Assembly (NCBI RefSeq): GCF_036370855.1
Contig: NC_088098.1
Span: 35,281,981 to 35,345,980 of the forward strand
DNA length: 64,000 bases
Direction: 5' to 3'
Source of the DNA: Dromaius novaehollandiae
Lineage: Eukaryota; Chordata; Aves; Casuariiformes; Dromaiidae
The position numbers were made by a program, and so were the translations under genes. A model generated the notes under the pieces. That model was given only the letters and a program-made list of their open reading frames with translations. It was not told the origin of the DNA and made no database searches. Positions 39,801 through 50,000 of the stretch are shown here, piece by piece (the first letter of the stretch is position 1; each line of letters begins with the position of its first letter).

Positions 39801-42800
39801 GCCTATTAATAAATTTATCTGGCTTTATAAATTTAATGCTTAAATTTTGTGATACTTCAGAAATTTGGAGTATTTTTTTCCTCAAAAACAATGTGAAGCT
39901 TAATTAGGTAAGTATAAAATTTGAGTTCTTCCACATGCTATTTTACTGGACATGCTTTCTAGCCATTGCACTTCCCTTTTTCCTTGAGGAAGTTAGCCAT
40001 ATATAACATGAATTGCTTTTATGTTTTGCTTTGAGATTATGGTATTTCAACTAATAACGTTCCATTTAGCAAAGAGCTGTAAAATTAAGCGGAACAACAT
40101 GGGGGACAAAGGGCAGCACTGCTTGACAGATGAGTTGCAGCATATTGACATGCTGGAATAAATTGCACTGTTTCCAATCTTTAAATTAAAATTCTGAAAT
40201 GTGTAAGGATTAGGAAGGTTGAAGGATCTTTGTGCATAATTCATGAATCATTTTCACATCATGGACTATATTGACATAAATATTTTCTTTGTATGTATGC
40301 TTCTGCTTAAAGAGTGGAATTTGTAGACCTGTTCTTGATGAATTAAAAAATCTGTCCTAGTAGGTGCATTACTTCAATGTTATCTTTTACAAAAAATTTA
40401 AAGTAAAAATTTAATTTTATGCTTTTTCTGTTTAAAATGCAACACTAGTACATATGTAGAAGAAACATATTGCAATGCTAGTAATAATTAACACTTAATC
40501 TTAAGAATCCTAAAGAATATCAGATGTTAAAAAATTGTACATAACTTAAATTCTCTAGTTGCACTGTTCTAATATTGCATAATATTCACAATTATATTTC
40601 ATATTAGGGTCATCATATGCTCGAAGTTCAGTGGTTACTGCTGTTAAATTCACTATTTCTGATCATCCACAACCCATAGACCCACTCTTGAAGAACTGCA
40701 TAGGTAAGTTCTTTATTTTTAGTAACAACTTCTAAATTTTCAAGCACTTAAAATCTGTTCATTGATTTTTCAGAAAAGCAGTACTTTGCAGGTATCTGAA
40801 TTGCATAGCTGTTAATGGTACCTATTTGTAGGAACAGTTACAAAACAATTCCTCAAAAGGCAGTTATTTCTGTTGAAATTCTATCTTGTTTAAATTCTGA
40901 GTAGTAAAAATATGTGATAAAAGCAGCATATATTGAAGCTATGATGGTAGAAGGTGTCCAAAAGCTGTTTTTCACTTGCTCTTGTGCGTTTGCTCTCATG
41001 TGCTCCCTCCAAACTGTATTAGTTTGGTGTAAGGAGGTATTGTCTTCACCCACAACAGTGGTCTTGGGAATATACGTGACATTCTGTCACTCAAAATACG
41101 TAAGTGCACGTGCTTTCTGTATTACCAAGTGATGAATAGTAAGTTTAGATGTTTGTGTTTCTGTAATGCTTTGTGGTTTGAAAGTTATTGGAAGCATGTG
41201 TATTTTTGTATAGGGATAAGGTGATCAGAGCTTTCAGTATAGCGTTAGTATGACAGAATTGCAATGCTGTGCCTTTTTGATCCATGCATATGTTCTCATT
41301 TGTATGACACAACAGTATTGTAGATTTGTCTAATGTGCTATGGTAAATGTTTTATAGTGGATTGATTACAGGTTTAAACATCTGTAAAACTGTATATACT
41401 GCTCAGTCTAATGAGGGGAAAAGGTTAATCTTTCAAAACATACAGTTTTGTAGAGAGCAAGCTTTTTATTTACAGGGGGGTGGCATCAGTTCCTATATGT
41501 TATTTTTCATCACTGAGTTTAAATATTTTTGACAATATTAAACTATATAAAAATATTGACTATGTTTGTGAGTTTTTTGCCTGACTCTCCCCCACACTGT
41601 ACCTGGCTTGCCCCTTTGGTTTCTGGAGAAACTTTTTGGCTTTCCAATCAACAAAGAAAAAAAATTAGGATTTATTTAGTAGTTTAAAAATCTCAGTCGT
41701 CTTTAGTTTTGTACAATATATTCCTGCGGGTGTTTGTTTTACTAAAGCAATGTTGCAGAACTCTAGGGTATTTGAAAATGTGCTGTGTGTGGAATGGTAA
41801 AGGTGTTCTTATGTTAATATATGTTGAGTAGGCTTATCTTCTGGCAATTTAGGAATTCTTAATATATGCCAATTTAGGAGTTAAAAAGCAATATTGATAG
41901 TTTCCTTGAGAGAGGTTCTTTAATTGTTAAACTGCAGAATTGACATTGGTTTTCTAAAGTATGTTCTGAGAGTGTTTAATGGAGAAAAGGAAAGATATTG
42001 TTTCATAGTTGTTAAATATAACTTTCACTACTTTACTGACTGTACCTTAAAACCCAACACTCTATTGAAATATTACTAAATGATAGCCATTTATTTTGAA
42101 TTTTTGTTTTTTTATATTTTTTATGTGAAATATTATATAACTCAAATATATTAATATTTTTTCAAAAGAGTATAATTAAATACATGTATTTGCATAGTCT
42201 TGCTAAAACAGCAGGTATTGGTCTCTGCATCAAAATAACCGTTGTATTAAAAACACCTTGTTGGAAGGTTAAAACTAAGCAAGAATATTTTTAATGTAGG
42301 AAGAAAAATCCTCACTGGTTGATTTATTTCTGTACATGATTGCAGGTGATTTTCTGAAAACACTGGAAGACCCAGATCTCAATGTCAGGAGAGTAGCCCT
42401 AGTGACATTTAATTCAGCTGCACACAATAAACCATCATTAATAAGGGACCTGTTAGATACTGTGCTTCCTCACCTTTACAATGAAACAAAAGTCAGAAAG
42501 GAACTAATCAGAGAGGTATGTTAACTGAGAAAAACAAAGCTAAATATATGTAAATAGACTCCCAATTTTTCTAACTATATTGCTTTTTAACTTTGTTTTT
42601 ATTTGCTGACAGGTGGAAATGGGACCATTTAAGCATACAGTTGATGATGGATTGGACATAAGAAAAGCAGCTTTCGAGTGCATGTATACCCTTTTGGACA
42701 GCTGTTTGGATAGACTAGATATTTTTGAATTCTTAAACCATGTTGAAGATGGCTTGAAGGATCACTATGACATTAAGGTTAGGTATCATTTTTCTCTCTC

Positions 42801-44153
42801 TAAGCAGTAAATTAGTCAAAATATTTTAAATACTGAGTAGACTGAAATGGTAAGAGTATTATTTCATATGCTTAAATATTTCACTGTATTTTCTCCTTTC
42901 CTTAAAATGTTTCTGTTAAAAAGGTTGCATAACATTGTAGGAAATATCTATCAGTGTGGAGCTTAACTGTCTGATGAACTGGTTTTCTCTCAAACTAGAT
43001 GCTAACCTTTTTAATGTTGGTGAGACTATCTACCCTTTGTCCAAGTGCAGTGCTCCAGAGGTTGGATAGACTTGTTGAACCTTTGCGTGCTACGTGTACA
43101 ACTAAGGTATTGTTTTAAATGTAAACTTCTATTCATGAATTGTTTTGTATTGTTGTTTTGTAAAAGTATAAATGAACTTGTATATGAAGAATATTGCTGA
43201 GAATCTAGCTGTACTGCTGCAGTGTTGCCTGAACAATGATTTATAAGTTGCAATAAGCAGTATAATATAAATATTTGGAGCCTTATACATGTATTAAATG
43301 TTTCTATGTGTAACTTATTTAAAAGAAGAAAGAAAAGAGTGTAAATTTATTTTCTGTTTTAAATTCTCTCGTGTTTTTGGTTGGTATTTCTTTAGATCCT
43401 TATAAATCTAGTTGCTATTTGGGCAGCTTGTAAGTCTCAGATTTTGTTATGAACACTGAAAATGGAATACTAGCTTTCTTTATGACTTTTGATGATGAAG
43501 TTGCACAGAAGCATTTGGTTGCTGAAGGATGAGCGCAATGTAAATCGGTGCCCCCCCCCCTTTTTTTTTGTCCCTCTTCATTTAAATGATTACAAGATTA
43601 TTGGGACGCAGTTGGTTCCCCCTCATTATTCGTGTCTGGATACACCTACGTTCTCTGATAGCGATTTAATGCCTGCTTTACCTTTCTTTTCCATTATTAT
43701 AATCTCTCTTACATTTGAGATTAAGAAGTTTGACTGCTTTTAATGATAAATTATATTTGTATCATTGAAACATCTCTGAGACTTAGAACAAAAGGTTAAC
43801 CAGTTATTCCTAATAAAGGTCAATGTTTTTCTTGAATTTTTGTACTCTGGAATCCTAGTATTGTGATAACATTAAAATGTTATTTACTGACCTTGCTAAT
43901 CAGAAGTTGGCTACTAAAATTGTTTTGATTTGATAATTGGCTTGATAGCTCATCTTTTCTGCCTAACTTGCAATACTCAAGTTTCAGTCAATTTTTATAC
44001 TGCTGGTTAAAAAAAAAAAAAAGTCGTCTAGGTAGATTGATTAGTTGCTTTTATTATTTTCCACCCGTGAAGAGATTCTTAGATTTAGTGCTTAGGCCAT
44101 TTTGGAAGTTGTCCAAAGTGGTAGTATGGAAGGAAATAGGTCTTTAAGATATA

Positions 44154-44185
<32 letters not shown>

Positions 44186-44472
44186 AAATGGGTATAGAGA
44201 AAAGGTTAAGCAAAAGTTTCATATGTATTTTAATTTTTTTCCCCTAGGTAAAGGCAAACTCAGTGAAACAGGAGTTCGAAAAGCAAGATGAACTGAAACG
44301 ATCTGCTATGAGGGCAGTAGCAGCGCTTCTAACCATTCCAGAAGCAGAGAAGAGTCCATTAATGAGTGAATTTCAGTCACAGATAAGCTCTAACCCTGAG
44401 CTGGCAGCCATCTTTGAAAGTATCCAAAAAGATTCATCATCCACTAACTTGGAATCAATGGACACTAGTTAA
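15775..44472 (+). CDS. CAND1: CAND1, cullin-associated NEDD8-dissociated protein 1 (15 coding exons, complete)
   Basis: CAND1 is a HEAT-repeat solenoid that wraps around unneddylated cullin-RBX1 in cytosol and nucleus. It competes with the adaptor/receptor module and covers the neddylation lysine, so it works as the exchange factor for SCF and other CRL ubiquitin ligases (known for the family). Joined exons 15775-15842, 19769-19912, 31479-31633, 33524-33647, 34064-34320, 34410-34515, 35474-35619, 36731-37023, 37564-37705, 38262-39755, 40608-40703, 42346-42515, 42613-42777, 42999-43106 and 44248-44472 give 3693 nt, i.e. 1230 aa plus TAA. All introns are GT-AG and frame is kept throughout. Landmarks are the N-terminus [15 protein letters not shown], an acidic Asp/Glu tract at about residues 314-344, and the C-terminus ending NLESMDTS. 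Against the human protein as I remember it, I noticed only about a dozen mostly conservative changes (for example LLTEL for LLSEL, GYLASG for GYLISG). The start has A at -3 and G at +4, a strong context. No frameshift or premature stop is seen. Confidence 0.98.
15843..19768 (+). other. CAND1: CAND1 intron 1 (3.9 kb)
   Basis: The first 500 bp belong to the CpG island; the rest is AT-rich with no exon-like sequence. It contains a G-run cluster at 17800-17840 and a C-rich stretch at about 19370-19405. Confidence 0.9.
19769..19912 (+). CDS. CAND1: CAND1 coding exon 2 (aa 23-71)
   Basis: The acceptor TTTTGTCAG precedes the last base of Arg23, followed by [15 protein letters not shown]. The donor is TG|GTACGT, splitting Cys71. 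It encodes the first N-terminal HEAT repeats. Confidence 0.97.
19913..31478 (+). other. CAND1: CAND1 intron 2 (11.6 kb)
   Basis: The largest intron, without recognisable genes or intact mobile elements. It holds T-runs at 22505-22521 and 24845-24859, a short local repeat of TATGGAACTTA at about 20330-20370, an imperfect 26-bp-spaced duplication at 29698-29746, and a CTCF-like motif at 24097-24109. Confidence 0.85.
24097..24109 (+). promoter_or_regulatory. CTCF-like motif in intron 2
   Basis: CCAGTAGGGGGAG fits the CTCF core CCASYAGRGGGC except at the C. Motif match only. Confidence 0.35.
31479..31633 (+). CDS. CAND1: CAND1 coding exon 3 (aa 71-123)
   Basis: It follows the 11.6-kb intron 2 after acceptor TTTATACAG. 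It completes Cys71, continues [19 protein letters not shown], and ends in a split Gly codon with donor G|GTAAGG. Confidence 0.97.
31634..33523 (+). other. CAND1: CAND1 intron 3 (1.9 kb)
   Basis: AT-rich intron with no recognisable internal feature. Confidence 0.9.
33524..33647 (+). CDS. CAND1: CAND1 coding exon 4 (aa 123-164)
   Basis: The acceptor is TACTTTCAG. The exon encodes [17 protein letters not shown] through MADMLSR and ends AG|GTAAAT within Arg164. Confidence 0.97.
33648..34063 (+). other. CAND1: CAND1 intron 4 (416 bp)
   Basis: Short AT-rich intron; nothing else is seen in it. Confidence 0.9.
34064..34320 (+). CDS. CAND1: CAND1 coding exon 5 (aa 164-250)
   Basis: The acceptor is CTGTTTTAAG. 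It encodes [19 protein letters not shown] through RQAGHRIG and ends G|GTAAGA. The human protein, as I recall it, has LLSELSKND where this one has LLTELSKND. Confidence 0.97.
34410..34515 (+). CDS. CAND1: CAND1 coding exon 6 (aa 250-285)
   Basis: It is separated from exon 5 by an intron of only 89 bp. It encodes [19 protein letters not shown] through ESFVRR and ends AG|GTAAGT, a perfect donor. Confidence 0.97.
34516..35473 (+). other. CAND1: CAND1 intron 6 (958 bp)
   Basis: It contains short G-runs around 34783-34797 and a long T-rich polypyrimidine tract at 35433-35464 immediately before the exon 7 acceptor. Confidence 0.9.
35474..35619 (+). CDS. CAND1: CAND1 coding exon 7 (aa 285-334, start of acidic tract)
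   Basis: The acceptor lies behind a roughly 30-nt T-rich tract (35433-35464). The exon encodes [19 protein letters not shown] and then the first half of the acidic insertion, written in GAT/GAG/GAA codons. It ends AAG|GTATAT inside Gly334. Confidence 0.97.
35620..36730 (+). other. CAND1: CAND1 intron 7 (1.1 kb)
   Basis: It interrupts the codons for the acidic tract at Gly334. Nothing else is recognised in it. Confidence 0.9.
36731..37023 (+). CDS. CAND1: CAND1 coding exon 8 (aa 334-431, end of acidic tract)
   Basis: It starts GG AGC GAT GAT and finishes the acidic tract ([10 protein letters not shown]), followed by [19 protein letters not shown] and more HEAT repeats to QSQ431. The donor CAG|GTTATT departs from consensus at +3, +5 and +6. 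Confidence 0.96.
37024..37563 (+). other. CAND1: CAND1 intron 8 (540 bp, weak donor)
   Basis: The intron begins GTTATT. If it were retained, the frame would stay open for 32 codons after Gln431 and then stop at 37120-37122. Confidence 0.85.
37564..37705 (+). CDS. CAND1: CAND1 coding exon 9 (aa 432-479)
   Basis: The acceptor is GATTACAG. It encodes [19 protein letters not shown] through HIPVLVPG and ends G|GTATGA. Confidence 0.97.
37706..38261 (+). other. CAND1: CAND1 intron 9 (556 bp)
   Basis: Ordinary intron with no internal feature recognised. Confidence 0.9.
38262..39755 (+). CDS. CAND1: CAND1 coding exon 10 (aa 479-977, very large exon)
   Basis: This single 1494-nt exon carries about 40% of the protein, the central HEAT repeats, uninterrupted from [19 protein letters not shown] to [12 protein letters not shown]. 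The acceptor is CTCTTACAG and the donor G|GTGAGT. Compared with the human protein as I recall it, substitutions cluster in the stretch around [20 protein letters not shown]. Confidence 0.98.
39756..40607 (+). other. CAND1: CAND1 intron 10 (852 bp)
   Basis: AT-rich intron with no internal feature recognised. Confidence 0.9.
40608..40703 (+). CDS. CAND1: CAND1 coding exon 11 (aa 977-1009)
   Basis: The acceptor is ATATTAG. It encodes [19 protein letters not shown] through LLKNCIG and ends G|GTAAGT. Confidence 0.97.
40704..42345 (+). other. CAND1: CAND1 intron 11 (1.6 kb)
   Basis: AT-rich intron with a small duplication of CAATTTAGGA near 41848 and 41870; nothing else is recognised. Confidence 0.9.
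42346..42515 (+). CDS. CAND1: CAND1 coding exon 12 (aa 1009-1065)
   Basis: The acceptor is GATTGCAG. It encodes [19 protein letters not shown] through KELIRE, ending in phase 0 at GAG|GTATGT. Confidence 0.97.
42613..42777 (+). CDS. CAND1: CAND1 coding exon 13 (aa 1066-1120)
   Basis: It follows a 97-bp intron. It encodes [19 protein letters not shown] through HYDIK; the donor AAG|GTTAGG has T at +3. It belongs to the C-terminal HEAT region that contacts the cullin N-terminal domain. Confidence 0.97.
42999..43106 (+). CDS. CAND1: CAND1 coding exon 14 (aa 1121-1156)
   Basis: The acceptor is CAAACTAG. The exon encodes 36 complete codons, [19 protein letters not shown] through ATCTTK, ending AAG|GTATTG. 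No open reading frame from a start codon covers it alone, so it is recognised from the protein sequence. Confidence 0.96.
43107..44247 (+). other. CAND1: CAND1 intron 14 (1.1 kb, simple-repeat rich)
   Basis: It contains a C10T9 run (43551-43569) and an (AT)n tract followed by about 16 T (44149-44185), the latter some 60 bp before the terminal exon acceptor. Confidence 0.9.
44149..44185 (+). repeat. (AT)n microsatellite plus T-run
   Basis: About 11 AT units run into about 16 T, upstream of the exon 15 polypyrimidine tract. Confidence 0.9.
44248..44472 (+). CDS. CAND1: CAND1 terminal coding exon 15 (aa 1157-1230 and stop)
   Basis: The acceptor CCCCTAG lies behind a T/C-rich tract. The exon encodes [19 protein letters not shown] through the C-terminus NLESMDTS, with the TAA at 44470-44472. 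Confidence 0.98.
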   Translation, partial: VKANSVKQEFEKQDELKRSAMRAVAALLTIPEAEKSPLMSEFQSQISSNPELAAIFESIQKDSSSTNLESMDTS

Positions 44473-44705
44473 ATGTTTGTCAAAAACGGGGACCATTATG
44501 TTGAACCATATGATGCACTGAATTGACAGGTTATGAGTAAGAAACAGAAAAGTATCTAATCTATACATTGTTCCACTTTATTTACCTTTATGGAGACCGT
44601 TGGCTTTTCCCATTGTTGCTTTTCTAGCATTTATTCCAGAAATGTATTTCCATAATCCGGAGTTTGTTAACCACTTTTGTTTTAGTGGATTTGGCCACAT
44701 TTGGG

Positions 44706-44711
44706 AATAAA
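44706..44711 (+). terminator. CAND1: Proximal poly(A) signal AATAAA
   Basis: This is the first AATAAA after the stop codon, 234 nt downstream, with a GT-rich element starting about 13 nt further on. Confidence 0.5.
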
Positions 44712-46250
44712 AAGTTGACGCATGGTGTATGGAAGTAGGTTCCAACATCCATTTGCCCTGTAACGTTTAGGATTAAAATGTTAAAATTTTGTGACCATGA
44801 TTTTTTTTCTTTTATTCACTCTTTCTACTTGTAAAGCAAAAAGGAGGAGGGTGGGTGGGAATCAACCCTCTAGGTGCACCATGTTTTTGTATAACTTTTA
44901 TTCTTTTTTGTTTCAGCTTCATAAATTGATTTGGCTGGCAGACAAATTCTGTGCAAGATTTCTTATATTAAAGAGAGGGTTTGGGCACAGTTCAAAAAAG
45001 CAGACATAAATGTCATTTTAAAAAGTGTGGGGATTAGAAAACCAACATCCCTGTTGTGCACACTAACTTTGCATGAGCAAGTTTACAAATATATATAGTC
45101 TGTAAAAGAGCATGTGCAGATTATTCGTAATGCAAGTTAAAATAAGTGCTGCTGTGTCAGTGCAGTTTTCAGGTATTTTGACCTACAAAACCTTCATACA
45201 GGAAGGAATGAATAGAGGTTGGCTGTCTTAAATTGGCTTTTTTAAGTGCCAGTGGTATGGTGTGCAGATGTAATTACAGTAAATATTAACAGCCACTGCA
45301 GTATCATGGTATTTCAAACTTGAAGGCTGGATCCCCTGGAATTGAGGTGGACAAACCAGAACTTCACAGGAAGATAGGATGAGATGGAGGTAAAATGGGC
45401 AGAGAAGAACAATAGCTGCTGGATGGCTGCCGAACTCTGGATTCAACCCTGCTTTTGTTAAATGTGTGAAAGGAGGTTTCAAGTGGCTTCTACCTCCTAT
45501 TCCTCAGCCTACAGCTTTCGTTAAGGCACTATACAGTGTTACCTAGACAAGTATTGTTATACCATCATTCTGTGCTTATCAAAATATTTTCTGGCACAGG
45601 GAACCAGCAGTGAGTTGCAATGCTGCAAGTGTCTTACGGCCTTCTGGTGAAATGGGAAACACGGAATAGTCATAAGACTGCAGAGAAAGAAAAATGTTAG
45701 ACAGCAAACAGATACTAAAAGACAAAGTGCTGTAAATATGCTGAGGTGTGCTAAATGTGGAACAGAAGGTGATAGCTGGCAAGTCCCTCAATGTCCCGTA
45801 ATAGCAGAAGATTGGGAACCACTGCCTCAAATGAAGACTTGCCATTACTTGGTTAATGCAGTTGCATAGCTGTCTTTTTTTTAATTAGATCCGAGTTTCT
45901 TTTTTTCTGTCTAGTTAACTGATATTTTATTAGCTAGTTTGATATTTTGGAACCCTGTTACATGAATATGTGGCATATGCTGCTACAGGATTAAACAAAA
46001 ACATGCATTTTTATGACCTCTGAGACAGTTTTCTGTAAGCATTGGGTTTTTTAGGGGCGAATTCTTCGCCTTACACACTTGCAGGTTGGGGAAAGCAGGT
46101 GCATTTTACTTTAATGAAAGGACCTGAACTAAGATGTTTATGAACTCATTCCGTAGTAACAATTTTAATGCTGTAGAAATTTTTGAAATTGTAGCTTTGT
46201 CTGTCTCCAAAGTCTTCAAACTAATGTAACAGTTGTCTTCTAGTAGTAGA

Positions 46251-46256
46251 AATAAA
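46251..46256 (+). terminator. CAND1: Distal poly(A) signal AATAAA (candidate)
   Basis: A canonical hexamer 1.8 kb after the stop codon. The downstream sequence has no strong GT-rich element, so usage is uncertain. Confidence 0.35.
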
Positions 46257-47063
46257 TGAGATTAACTGCACCAATATATTTAAATGTCATGGAAAAATAT
46301 GGATGACTCTGGAGAGAAACCATATGGTGAGAAAAGCACTGTGAATTAGGTGCATTTTCCCCTGCTGTACAACTCATCTACTTCAATTACAGCAATATAC
46401 AAACCTCCTAATTAAGAATCTGCTGTGCTAATTAGTTGTCAAACTAATCTTGGTACTTTTGTGTTAAGTTCTCAGAATGCATTAAAATGTTTTATAGACC
46501 TAAAGTTAGGTGTGAGAATGGTATGATAAACATGAAATGCGAGGCTAAAGTGTAAACGCGGTAGATGTTGGTAAACAGGATACTTACTACTTCATGTTTT
46601 GTTCCATAATAGCTTGCAAGAGAGCAAGCTTAAGGACAAAAGAGGAGGTTGAGATACGTTACATGGTGCATGCTTTCTTTCAGGAGAGAGTAGTTCTTGC
46701 TTTGACCACTGACGGAAGCAGGTGGAAACGTAAGAATTAAATCTTCTGTGTAAACTGCAAAAATTCTAAAAGTATGATTCTCTCCAAGTAGCTGCTGGTA
46801 TTTCAGCAATCTTAAGGCAGGAAGACAGGCTCACAAAGGGCATAACTGCACCATAACTACTGAAATTATTTATTAGGATTTATGGAATCTAACTAGGTTA
46901 GGAGCTCAAATTCCCCTGACTTTCGCTGGATTGCCTGATTTGAGATGGTTTGTGTTCCCCACTGTTTATCTAAGTATTTTGATAAAGTTGATGTACTTGT
47001 GCTTTTTGTGTAATTAGGTTCAGGTAATTCTATTAAGGATGATGCCAGAAATACCACTAGCTT

Positions 47064-47081
47064 CCCCCCCCCCCCCCCCCC
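47064..47081 (+). repeat. Poly(C) run, 18 nt
   Basis: Uninterrupted C18 (G18 on the minus strand), rare in an AT-rich context and prone to length variation. Confidence 0.9.
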
Positions 47082-50000
47082 AGCAGTAAATATCTGAAAC
47101 TAAAATATGAAAATACCCTCATTAAGCAAAACGCAGATTCTGTAAGGATCTCTTAAAGATTCCTAGTATGAGTAGAATTTTCTCTTTGTGATTTTGCACA
47201 GAGGCAACTGAGAGAATTTAATGAACTTGCACATAACGTAAAAATGATTGGCTGTTCCTCACAATGTAGATTCTTGCCCTTAACTATTTTTGTATATCAA
47301 AAGTAATTAATGTCTTCAGTAGGAAAAGTTGTCCAGTGTGCTCTGATCTTGCATGAAAAACCTTGACATCTTTGCAAGGGAGATCTCTTCTAAAATTATA
47401 GATTGAAAACTACAGGTACCTAAGAATGTTGCACTTTAATCATGTAAATTGACTCAAATTTTCCTGCAGAATGTTACATCTAGCATAGCAATTGTCAGAA
47501 AAGAGCTCCACTAATTTCAGATTGTATTTATATGGACTAAACAAGAATTCTAATACAACTCTTGTTTTTATGAAGTTGATTTGGTTCATATGTAGGCAAC
47601 AACACTTCTCTTGCATGAAAGGATTATTTTGTCATCAAGTCAAATTAGAACTGTGAATGAAAAGTTCATGTATGTGACTATTGTATTTGGCTTGATATAA
47701 CTCAGCCATAATGTTGGGGACAAGTTCACCCTGCTTGGGTGAGTTGACTGGCAGTAGCGACTTAGCCCCCATTGTTATATTTAGTGGTATTTTCCTCCTT
47801 CCCCTTACCTTGGAAAAACTTTAAAAGCAAAGTAACCTGTGGCCTTAGTAGTTAAATAAATTAAATAAAAATAAATCCTGATAATTCTGACTGAAAGCTT
47901 ACTCTCTTCACCTGTTTCACGCAAATACCAAACCGTTAAGCCTGAAACCTGTGTTTCGATATTCCCTGTTGCCTACTTTAAGCTTCAGATAAAAGTACTT
48001 TGTTATTGTTTTTAAAATTAACTTTGGAGAAATGATACATACTGGTCTCTTCATTTTTTGTCCTTGTTTCCTCCTTGATGTGACATGGCGAGCTTTGCTT
48101 GTTGCACTATTAAACATGAACAGGGAGGCTTTGTGACAGTGAGCATTGCCTCAGTGCTCTAGAAGAGCTCCTCAGTAATAGGGTTACAGCTCAAATGGAC
48201 TTTTACACTAAAACTGAACTTTTATCAGTATGAATTATAATTTTTTTATTCTATCTGAGTTTGGAGGGAGGAGAAATCAGAGTTTTCAACTCTAATGAAG
48301 TTAAGTTAATTGTCTGGGAGCAGTGTTGGCGAAGTGGGGACGTTCTCAGCAAGATGTGCTGGATCAGGCGTTGTGAGGATCAGGCGTTTTGTCTTGGTAG
48401 GGAGTTAGGCTTTCTTAGAGTCTTTCCAGCCATGAAGCTTTAATGCTTCCGCGTAACCTTTGGTGAGAAGAAGACTGCCTTCTGGAAAAATCATCCATCT
48501 CCCAAAAGAAACAAAAGAGTTTCTATTATTTTAGGCTATGTACAGTGTTTTAGAACATAACCCTGAGCCAGGGAAGAAATAAGGAGTGTTTCTGAGAACT
48601 ACACAGTGGGTGGAATACAGATGTTAGATGAAATGTAGCACTGAGAAAAAGAAAATGGAATCTGAAAGTGCAAATATTTTCATCAAATAAAACCAAAAGA
48701 GAATTCTCCTTTCTTTTGTGTTCTGCTTTTGATCATATTTTTGAAGAATGGGAATTACAGAACAAAGGAAAAAGTAATTAGCAAGCTATGAACTTCTGTA
48801 ATCCTAGAATCTGAGTATTTAGTTTCTATCCTTCCCTGCTGCTTCCTTAAAAATAGACCAAAAAAAAAAAAAAAGTATTGCAGAGTTATTTTGACAAGGG
48901 ACATGGTAATCCTGAAGAGGCTGTTATTCTGAAGGTTTAAAAATTATTAATTTTAATTTTTTAATTATGTATGTATATATATATTTTATTCTGAAGAAAT
49001 TCTTTCCCTTCATATGTGGATGTCTCTCATGACAACTTGGAGGCAGTTCAATACTGTTGCTGAAGGCTTTAAGAACTAAGTTGTGTCACTTGTTTCAGTA
49101 TAGTAAAGATATTCCTGGGGTAGAACAAATTTGCAATTCACTCTTTCCCAATGTTTTCATTTTAATTATTAAAAAATCATTCTTGTGTGACTGACTTCCT
49201 TTCAGCTTCCAGCTTTGCTTATCTTCTCTTCAACTGAAGAAGTATTGGACCCATAATCTTACGGTCATTTTGGTGCCACCCTTCCTGGGGGCTTCTAATG
49301 TCTCTTAACGGGAGTGCGTGTGCAGGGGGGAATGCAAAAATTGAACCATGTACATTCCACTGGTTTCAAACAAATGCTATCTATAGCTTACCTGGGAAGT
49401 TATATTTCCAGTGTCCAGCAAACTTACTGTTCAGCTGCTAAACCTATGTGCTTTCCTCTTGATAGACAGTTTCAGTAGCTTTGGAGCTATGCCTGATTTC
49501 TGAAAGGTGCTGAGTTCTTGCTGTGTGAAGGTATGGGATTTTTCGACTGATGTTTGGAGGCTGTAGTTCATGCCCGAACCTGAGCACAGTAATTCCCCTA
49601 CAGGAATGTGTGCGTTCTCACTACTTGCTGAAGAGTAAACCTTGTACCTCTTTAGAGTCAAACTTGCAAAATTGGTATTGCTTTCCCTGAAGATGCATCT
49701 TTTGATAAAGCAATATTGCTGGATTGCCTTCCAAGTAACTACTTAGATTTTAGAATTTCTGCTTCAAATGAAGGAAATTTCTGTTTTACCTCTTATTCAG
49801 ATTCAAAAACTTTGTTACAAGCAGTGATGCACTGAAAGGTAACGTCCTACTTCTGAAAAATGAGGAGAGGTATCTATGCAACAATATGAAAAATTTGTAC
49901 ATGGTAACTTCCTTAGTGTTGGCAGGTTATTTTCTTATTCAACACTCGCATGTAGTCTGATCGTGACTGGAATATAAAAGAGGAAAAACTGATAGGAACA

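Larger units (their letters stand above)
44473..46275 (+). other. CAND1: CAND1 3' UTR (probable, alternative ends)
   Basis: AT-rich non-coding sequence follows the stop. AATAAA hexamers occur at 44706-44711 (followed by a GT-rich stretch, GGTGTATGG) and at 46251-46256; a further one lies at 47855-47860. A short (about 250 nt) and a long (about 1.8 kb) 3' UTR are both plausible. The end is inferred from the hexamers only. Confidence 0.55.
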
